From contig JAOALB010000062.1 of assembly GCA_025331125.1 (NCBI GenBank), forward strand, positions 1 to 64,000: DNA of 64,000 nucleotides, given 5' to 3'. The position numbers were made by a program, and so were the translations under genes. A model generated the notes under the pieces. The model made no database searches and was not told where the DNA came from. It worked only from the letters and a program-made list of their open reading frames with translations. The stretch is from Mycogone perniciosa. Its lineage: Eukaryota; Ascomycota; Sordariomycetes; Hypocreales; Hypocreaceae. Below are positions 57,420 to 64,000 of the stretch, piece after piece (within the stretch, counting starts at the first letter, position 1; the number at the start of each line of letters is the position of its first letter).

Positions 57420-58889
57420 ATGAGCAGCAAGGCAACCCCTACCATGAACCTGTAAGTCAGAAAATATGATTTCACCGGATCCTTTGCCCGTCACACATCA
57501 CACCACCCCTTGATCTGGAAGCATGAGGCTGGTTTCCCATGACTTCAACGCCCAAAAGTCAACCTAAATGTGGCTAACCTCCTTCAGGGCAACTCAACCG
57601 GCTTCTCCAGCGAGGTTCCGATGCAAAGTCGGTGGGGAGTGGAAGTCGCTGAGTTCGTTTTCGAATAACCAACAACGTATGATCCAGCGCATGATTGACA
57701 CTCGACAACCCATCAACCCGGCTCACTGTGGAATGACCTGCCGAGACCACACTGCGGGGTCACGCTCGGAATTAAGATGTGAACTCTGCGGGCTGGTCAA
57801 GCCCGTTGATGAGTTCAGTATATCGAGCAGAAGAAATGGCATCTACGTGAGTGGTAATAAACTCAAAACCTCTATCGAGAAGACGACTGACTTTTCTGGA
57901 AGAGATGCAAGAGATGTATCGCCTGGGCAGAGACCCAGGAGCCAGATGTGACACCTGCGCCACTGGAGACCGGACATATCTCCGTCGAGGAAGAGCGACA
58001 GGAAGTCTGGACTGATGAGTTCGTGGATAGTACGGACTTCTTTTCGGACGATGTGAAGCCACAAGTAAAGTGTATCCGATTCCACATTCGTGAAATTGCT
58101 CACTAACCGCAGTATAGGCTCCTGTCTGCAGTATTGAGTCCCTGGGAATCCGGGACCAAGAAATCCCCCCTGGCGTGGATGTCAATGCCTTGATACGTGA
58201 AGCCTCAGCTGCGGACAACAACTCGACGAATATGACACAACCAGTTTCTGCAGCACCGTCGTCTCAACAACCCTTGCCTCCGCACCTGAGGAAGAATGAT
58301 GACAAGAAGGGCAATGATTCCGGTACTAGATCGTCAGCGAGTATTCGCTCAATGGGTACCGGAAGTCTCCCGCCTCATCTACGGGGAAAAGGGGCTTCTA
58401 CTGCGGGTAGTGATGCGGCATCGGAGTGTTCGAGCAGCAACGATCGGATGTCTGGCAGCGTATCCACAGCTACGACCATGAGAGAAGGCAAACGTCGCAT
58501 GTCCTTCAATGCCTGGGATGCCAGTGGTAATCAATATCGGGGTGTCAAATCCGCTACAACGACAACCTCCTCCGCGGCTCCTAGTGACGTTGGCGACAAC
58601 TCCGACAACTGGGAGAGCGGCGCTCCCGGAAAGCAGCCCGCTCTCCGTGGCAAATGGCCCAAATCCAGTGAAGTAATTCCATCCTAATCAGACTTTGACT
58701 CATTCACCATGCTGGCTCGGATCATTGACCCGTTTCTAGTGCCGCCTTTCGCAAACCGAACTGCGGAGACAGGGGGCCACTCAGCACATTGTTGCTAGGG
58801 CCGTCCCGCCTGTGGTTGAACGCCAACGACAGCAAAACGTAGTCGAATTCCGAGAGCCGGAGGATGACGATGTTGATATCTATGATTGA
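57420..58889 (+). CDS. Stc1-domain protein (RNAi-heterochromatin linker family)
   Basis: Five exons: 57420-57451, 57588-57846, 57903-58064, 58118-58672 and 58740-58889. Introns are 136, 56, 53 and 67 bp, and the protein has 385 residues. The N-terminal Stc1 domain (about 20-105) holds a double zinc finger. Its ligands are C23, H57/C58, C62, H65, C75, C78, C99 and C102, with CELCG and CKRCIAWAE blocks. In fission yeast Stc1 links the Argonaute complex to the CLRC histone methyltransferase; that role is not shown here. An acidic region follows, then a Ser/Asn-rich region with two LPPHLR-x-x-x motifs. The end has many Gln and Glu. It starts 32 bases before the first splice site, so exon 1 is tiny. 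Confidence 0.88.
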
Positions 58890-60087
58890 GTGGCTCATGA
58901 AGCAATAGGCTGTCACACCAAGCCTCACCGGCCAGGTAGTCTTTTCATTGTGGATTTGACACATGCCCATTAAAGTCTGAGATGGCTGGGAGAGGTTGCG
59001 AGTTCTCTCTATTTGATGAGAGGATCTTTTACTTTTGGTTGCGCGTTATTTCGGTCACACATGTTTGCAAACGTTTGGTTTTTAGCATGGCGATGGTGAT
59101 TGACGATGGGATCGTCCATGAGGAATATCTGGCTTAGGGGAGTCTTAGGTTCTGCTGGAACAACAAGCAAGGGCCGGAGTCTAGAGGGGTTGTTACTGAC
59201 GACAACACATGGGGTATTATCTCACGGCTTTTAAGGGAATTGATAAATTGGCCAAAACAAGAAGGGTACTTTGTGATTCCGTTTCCCTGTCTTCCATTTG
59301 ACCAACCATCACCAAACATGGATACCAACGCGATGTGTGATGACATGAATATCCTTCCACCATAACTACTAACAACCATTGCTGTTCTCCTCTCTGTACT
59401 CCGTAGTTGTAAAAAATCTTGCCCTCCTTCGTTTCATGTGTAGATGTAGATGCGAACGGATGAGAACGCCGCCTATTACCTACTACTAACCGTTCAAGGC
59501 CGGTTCATTTGTATGATGACAAAAGAGTCGTCAACAAACCTGGTTCTTCTTTTTATCCCTAATCATTCCACCCCTGTGCGCGCGCCCCTTTTCGCGCTTA
59601 GAATTATCACGCACAACATCGCAAATAGTCTCTCTCTCTCTCTCTCTTTCTCATAGCCATGGGGGTCGTCTGTTCCCGTCTCTTATCCAACAGACATCAT
59701 CAACATTGACAGGCAGGGAACCATGCCCAGTGCCTGAGTATCCTCGTCCACGAGGGGGTTTCTTCTCGATCAGAACATTTGGCGAGAGGGGGCTCATGAC
59801 CCCTTTCTCTTTTGTTCTTTTAGATAGGCGTCATGCTTAAAAAAAACGAAACAGGTTTTCGTCTTTTGTGGTTGTATTTTCCTGAATTCTCTCCAGTGGG
59901 TGGGTGTTTCTTTTTTTTTCTCTTTTTACAGCTGTTGATCATCCTTGTTGAGGAAGCTGCTGGGAGGTGCATTTACCACCGCCTCGGCGTCGCCTACTTG
60001 CCTACGCTCAGTGACCTCGCGGCGGTCTTTGAGACGCTTGCGCAGGATGAGGGATGGGGTAGAGGAAGCTCTGGCGGTGCTTAATTG
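58890..60087. other. Convergent 3' intergenic region
   Basis: About 1.2 kb holding the 3' UTRs of the Stc1-domain and dehydrogenase-kinase genes. A TC microsatellite lies at about 59,628-59,652 and one TACTCCGTA at 59397-59405. No gene is supported. Confidence 0.5.
59628..59652. repeat. TC microsatellite
   Basis: About eleven TC dinucleotides in a row. Confidence 0.85.
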
Positions 60088-61653
60088 CTATTGGAGGGGT
60101 TCGGAGGAGGAGGAGAGGCGGTTGAGGTGGAGGTAGACGTCTGTTCCGTACCTGGGGAGCGTGTTAGGCATCTGTGGATTGAGTTAAAAAGAAGGGGGGG
60201 GGGGACATACCCTTCCATGCTGATGAGCTTTAGGTCACCGCCAAAGTAGCGGGCGTATAATCGTGAGATGGGCAGACCGTAACCGAAGCCAGCCATGGGG
60301 GCTTTGAAGTCGCTCTTGTCAAAGTCCGGGTCCAGGTTTGGTGTGCGATCGACGGTGGTGTACATGTATGTCCAGACGAGGGGGATAGCGCTGCGGGGGA
60401 TGCCGCCGCCTTCGTCGGAGATTTTGATGGTGATGTCTTCTTTGCCCTCGGCCACGATGACTTTGGTGATGGGGAATTCCTGCTTGTCCATGCCGTGGGT
60501 TTCGACGACGGCGCGCAGGGAGTTTTTGAGGGTTTCGAAGAGCATGTGGGAGAGGTGGCCGGGGACGTACATGAAGTCGAGGTTGGGGTTGCAGACGAGC
60601 TGGATGCGGGGCGCTTCGAAGAGTCCGTAGTGGTCTTCGCAGACGAAGCGGGCGTTTTCGATGGCCTCCTGGGCGAGTTCGCGGACGTTTGTCTTGGTGC
60701 AGATGATGCCGACGTAGGCCGGGTCGCGATGGTGAGACTGGTCGGTTAGGGCGATGTGCTGGCCGATGAGCATGCGGATGCCAATGCGGGACATGTAGAA
60801 GCGGTCGAGGAAGGACTGGATGTTGCCGTCGATCTGCATGCGCTGGCGGCGGCGCTTGTACTCGAGGATGCCCTGGGCCATGGTGGTGACGACGCTGTCG
60901 TGGCGGCGCTTGATCTTGTGGAGGCACTGGGAGAAGCGCTGGTTGTAGAGCTGAAGCTCAGGAGGCCAGTCGCCTGTGTCGTCGACGGTGGCGAAGTAAC
61001 GCCGTGCAACGGATCTGGTCTTGCCATGGCCATTGCCGTTGCCGTTGACACTGCTGTGGATGCGGCCCCAGCCAGAGGTTTCGCCTTCGTCGATGGAGGG
61101 ATTGGGGGTTGCTTCGGAGAGCTGGGCGTAGGCACCGCGGGAGCCGAACTTGGCGGGCTTCATGAGACGGTCTCGGACATCCTTGGGGAGGGTTGGCCGA
61201 GGCAGCTGTGTGAGTTCCTGTGAGGAGGGTTGGTTAGTCTGGGCTTGCCATGGCATTTGGTGATGGCGAGAGGAACGCACCTCGAATGACTGCGCGTACC
61301 AGTCCTTGACCTTCTTCACAGAGGGCATGTCATTTAAGCCATCTGGCAAATGCTCCAATTCCTCGACGCGGTGCGCCAGGCGGATGGGGAGTTCCTCGGC
61401 AAGAAACTGTGAAGCGCGGAACAGCGTGCCTGGAGTGGTGGAAAAGAAAAAAAGCGATGATGTCAGCACCTCGACTGTTTGTTATGGCTTGGACGAATGG
61501 CCTTCCAGGTGTCAATTGAGGGACGAAAGGCGACATACCAGTTGAAGGGTTATCGCCAAACTGCACCATCTGGCGCAAGCTCACGCCTGTGGCCGGGAAC
61601 TTGGCGTAATGCCGGATGGTGTCCATCAAAGCCTCGGATGCCCTCCATGACAT
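60088..61653 (-). CDS. Mitochondrial 2-oxoacid (pyruvate/branched-chain) dehydrogenase kinase
   Basis: Phosphorylates and switches off the E1 component of pyruvate or branched-chain 2-oxoacid dehydrogenase in the mitochondrial matrix. Four exons: 61539-61653, 61281-61429, 60211-61217 and 60088-60151. Introns are 109, 63 and 59 bp, and the protein has 444 residues. The N-terminal helical bundle carries SLRQMVQFG and, further on, a KRRHDSVVTTMAQG helix. The GHKL ATP-binding domain has the N box ETLKNSLRA (about 316-324), DEGGGIP (about 356-362) and GFGYGLP (about 398-404). An extra Gly/Asn-rich insert lies at about 135-165. The short N-terminus is only weakly amphipathic, so import is inferred from family. 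The two substrate classes cannot be told apart here. Confidence 0.92.
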
Positions 61654-63847
61654 GATGGGATGGGAAGGGTGCTGGCGGGGGAGCGGCGCGCGCGAAACCC
61701 CCAAGAGAGAGTGTGGTTCTACTGCTTTGATGAGGCCAGCAAGATGGGGAGAAGAGGGAGAAGATGGTCTAGTTGGCGTTTGTCATGGACCGGCCTCTAT
61801 CTCTGGCACCAACACTGGTGTTGTTGTTGATGTGTTGCAGGTTTGTAAGTTCCAAGAAGCTGTCTGTCTCTCTGAGTCAATCAAGGGTGGCAACAATTGA
61901 GCGATTGCGGCCCCGCAGAAGCTCTAGCACTGCTAGTTAGTTGCAGTACTACTACTAGTAGCAGCAGCAGCAGCAGTATGATGAGGTGCCGACAGACATA
62001 TGAACGTAGCCGAGGATGTACGGAGGGACAGTCCGGAGCCCCGTCGGTAGTACTGATATGACAAGCAAGGTGACTGAATACCTATGTATGACTATAGCGC
62101 AGGGGGTTCAAGGTGATGAATAAAAAAACTCCCGGAAAAGGAGGTTTCGTCGTCGCTGGCATCAGACTCGGCAGATGGCAGTGTGTGGGAAGAGGGAGAG
62201 TCGCGTGGACGGAGGGAGAACAGACAGAGGAGCGGGATGAGGAGCATGCACCGTCGATCAATACATCCTACCGAGTATCTAGCTAATATGCTATGGCTTG
62301 GTGTCGATTCCAGTCTACCGAGGAGCTATGCGTATGTACTCGTATCGTGTATCATACCTACCTAAGTTTCAGAGCATATGAGGGATATCCGCGTTAGAGC
62401 TGTACATTGGTGTCTTGAGTTATGTATGTTGCTGATGAGGAGAACTCTTCAATCCATCAACTCCAAGCCTCCCCTGCAGGTCGATCCAGCGAGAGCACCA
62501 ATTAAGCATGAGAATCGAACATGGTGGTGATGTAATAGGTGCTGAACCGGGATACCCGATCTGGGGCAACGCATTTGTAGAGAAGACGAAACACTACCGC
62601 ATCTACGGAGAACATGTCGATGCATGATTTCAGATTTGATCTGGAAGATGAAGATGCATCACCAACTTTGTCAATAGTACGAAGTACTACGGAGTACTAG
62701 CACTACTATTGAAGATGCTCGGGTAAACGCCACGCGGACGAACGGACCGCGCGCTGCATGCTAGACTCGTATGAGAGGTATGGGAGAGAAGCGAGGGAGA
62801 TGTATGACATCCAGACGTCACCCACTTCAACAATACTACCTAGTACTCCGTACTTTGTAATACCTACAATATTACTACTACAAAGTAGCACTACTAACAG
62901 ACTCTGCCTGTTAGACATCCGGACGGAACTGCACCTCCCAAGTCACGTGCACAACACATGGATCTCAGTGATCTGATACTCCTACGAAGTACTCCGGAGG
63001 CACCGTAAGACAAGCGGGCAGCGCGGTAAGCTTACAGCGGGTGTGGGCGGCTAAGGTCAAGGCCCGTTACCCGACCTAGAGCACTACTATGGAGAGGTAC
63101 TAATACTATGAGTACTAGTATTGTGAAGTACTCTGTATTATCTAATCAATCACATGTCGTTTTTTATTGCACCATTCCACTCTTCGGGCGCGCGCCAGTA
63201 CATTGTTTGTTGTGCAGTGGCTGGCGCTTGGATGCAGAGTAGTACCTATTGCCTGTACTCCGTACGGAGTAGTACATACGAAGTATTACTCACACCCCAC
63301 TTCGTACCTTTTGTTGATGAGTTGGCAAACGTCGAGTCGCTCCTCGGAGCCTCGGAACCCCATTGATCCGCGCAGCCCTGTGCGAAACTCCTCCTCATCC
63401 AAACGGAGCTTCCGAGCTGAGGCTATTACGCTAATTGCTGGATTGACCCTCTCTGCTCCGTAACACCAACCTCACCCAGCCCAACTTTGGAAGCTCCTGG
63501 CGGCAAGGCCGCTAAACGGGCATTTTCCTTTTTTACAATCGTCGACAATCGAAAAACCCATCAATTTTTCAGGCCGCACCATCTACCACTAGCGCCCGTC
63601 TGCCGTGTCGGCGACGCGTGCAGAAGGGAGCGAGCCATTCGATTGAATAAGGAGGCTGGGTTAGTTTGGTAAGTAAGCATCGACAGAGTCGGATCTAGGT
63701 GGTGGCAGTTCCGGGGTGTGTGTGAGAGTGCGTGCGGTTTGGAGACAAAGTCGGTGAGCTCGGTCAAGAAGCCCATCATCAACCACCATCGCAATCATCA
63801 CCAACACCACTACCGCCACTATTACCGAAACGAGACTTTGCGCCGTG
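61654..63847. other. 2.2-kb gene-free region
   Basis: No supported gene. It has an ACT/AGC triplet repeat (about 61,940-61,978) and four TACTCCGTA/TACGGAGTA copies (62688, 62844, 63256, 63263). Two of these form a 16-bp perfect palindrome. Confidence 0.5.
63256..63271. repeat. Perfect 16-bp palindrome TACTCCGTACGGAGTA
   Basis: Two overlapping copies of the recurring motif in opposite orientation. The sequence equals its own reverse complement. Near-copies (TACGAAGTATTA) follow at 63,276-63,287. Confidence 0.85.
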
Positions 63848-64000
63848 ATGGCCCGGCGGGACGAGGAAGAGGAGGAACAACATCCAAACGTTGTCGAGGC
63901 GCTGGTCCGCCGGACAAGTACGAGCAGCAGAACAAGCAGCAGTCTCGGACACAGAGCGAGCACCCGCACCAGCCGGACGAACAGCCTCGCCAATAAACGA
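63848..64000 (+). CDS. Start of a further gene, cut by the window edge
   Basis: ATG at 63848 opens 51 codons with no stop before the window ends. The deduced start is MARRDEEEEEQHPNVVEALV, followed by a Ser/Thr/Arg-rich stretch (RRTSTSSRTSSSLGHR). An acidic run followed by Ser/Arg-rich sequence suggests a real protein N-terminus, possibly a signalling or nuclear factor, but no domain is visible. The preceding 300 bp are GC-moderate and pyrimidine-rich. Confidence is limited because only 153 bases are available. Confidence 0.4.
   Translation, partial: MARRDEEEEEQHPNVVEALVRRTSTSSRTSSSLGHRASTRTSRTNSLANKR

Noticed and set aside
1..64000. CRISPR arrays, rRNA genes and bacterial-type operons
   Set aside because: No regularly spaced direct repeats, no 5S or large rRNA sequence recognised, and the genes contain spliceosomal introns.

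Overview
This window looks like nuclear DNA of a filamentous ascomycete, probably a Sordariomycete and perhaps Hypocreales. The lineage is inferred from gene content and style, not from a search. The genes carry short introns of about 50-190 bp with GTAAGT-type donors. There is an intron-bearing tRNA-Val, a fungal Stc1-domain protein and a fungal Ime2-type kinase. A very AT-rich repeat block shows C-to-T (RIP-like) decay. No bacterial features, CRISPR array or rRNA gene were seen.

Positions 1-13,605 are an AT-rich block of dead retroelements. The 3' part of a Ty1/copia element (1-2366, + strand, with its 3' LTR at 1787-2366) sits inside the LTR of a Ty3/gypsy element (about 2367-9747, - strand). 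A Tad-like LINE relic (about 9748-13,605, + strand) follows. The block stops abruptly about 330 bp before the first gene.

From 13.6 kb onward the DNA has normal GC and well-spaced housekeeping and accessory genes. In order they are: amino-acid permease (+), tRNA-Val(CAC) (+), MFS anion/vitamin-type transporter with a one-base frameshift (+), a 1242-residue uncharacterised protein (-), a 624-residue uncharacterised protein (+), a Utp12-domain ribosome-biogenesis protein (-), a BET double-bromodomain protein (+), a Nudix hydrolase of the DUF4743/Tnr3 type (-), a beta-lactamase-fold serine hydrolase (+), a SET-domain lysine methyltransferase (-), an Hsp70-like ATPase (-), an Ime2-like kinase (-), an Stc1-domain protein (+), a mitochondrial 2-oxoacid dehydrogenase kinase (-), and the start of one more gene that runs off the right edge (+). 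Exon joins were worked out by hand. For every complete multi-exon gene the spliced length is a whole number of codons, with the single exception of the frameshifted transporter.

The genes do not form an operon or an obvious biosynthetic cluster. Several encode chromatin or RNA functions (BET, SET, Stc1, Utp12). Long gene-free stretches remain at 23.1-27.6, 31.5-33.9 and 51.0-57.4 kb. The gene-free DNA outside the AT block carries an over-represented short motif, TACTCCGTA/TACGGAGTA. I counted 20 exact copies by hand, none inside a coding exon, against about 0.5 expected by chance. With a structured tRNA-like hairpin locus at 43.6 kb, this is the least explained signal in the window.
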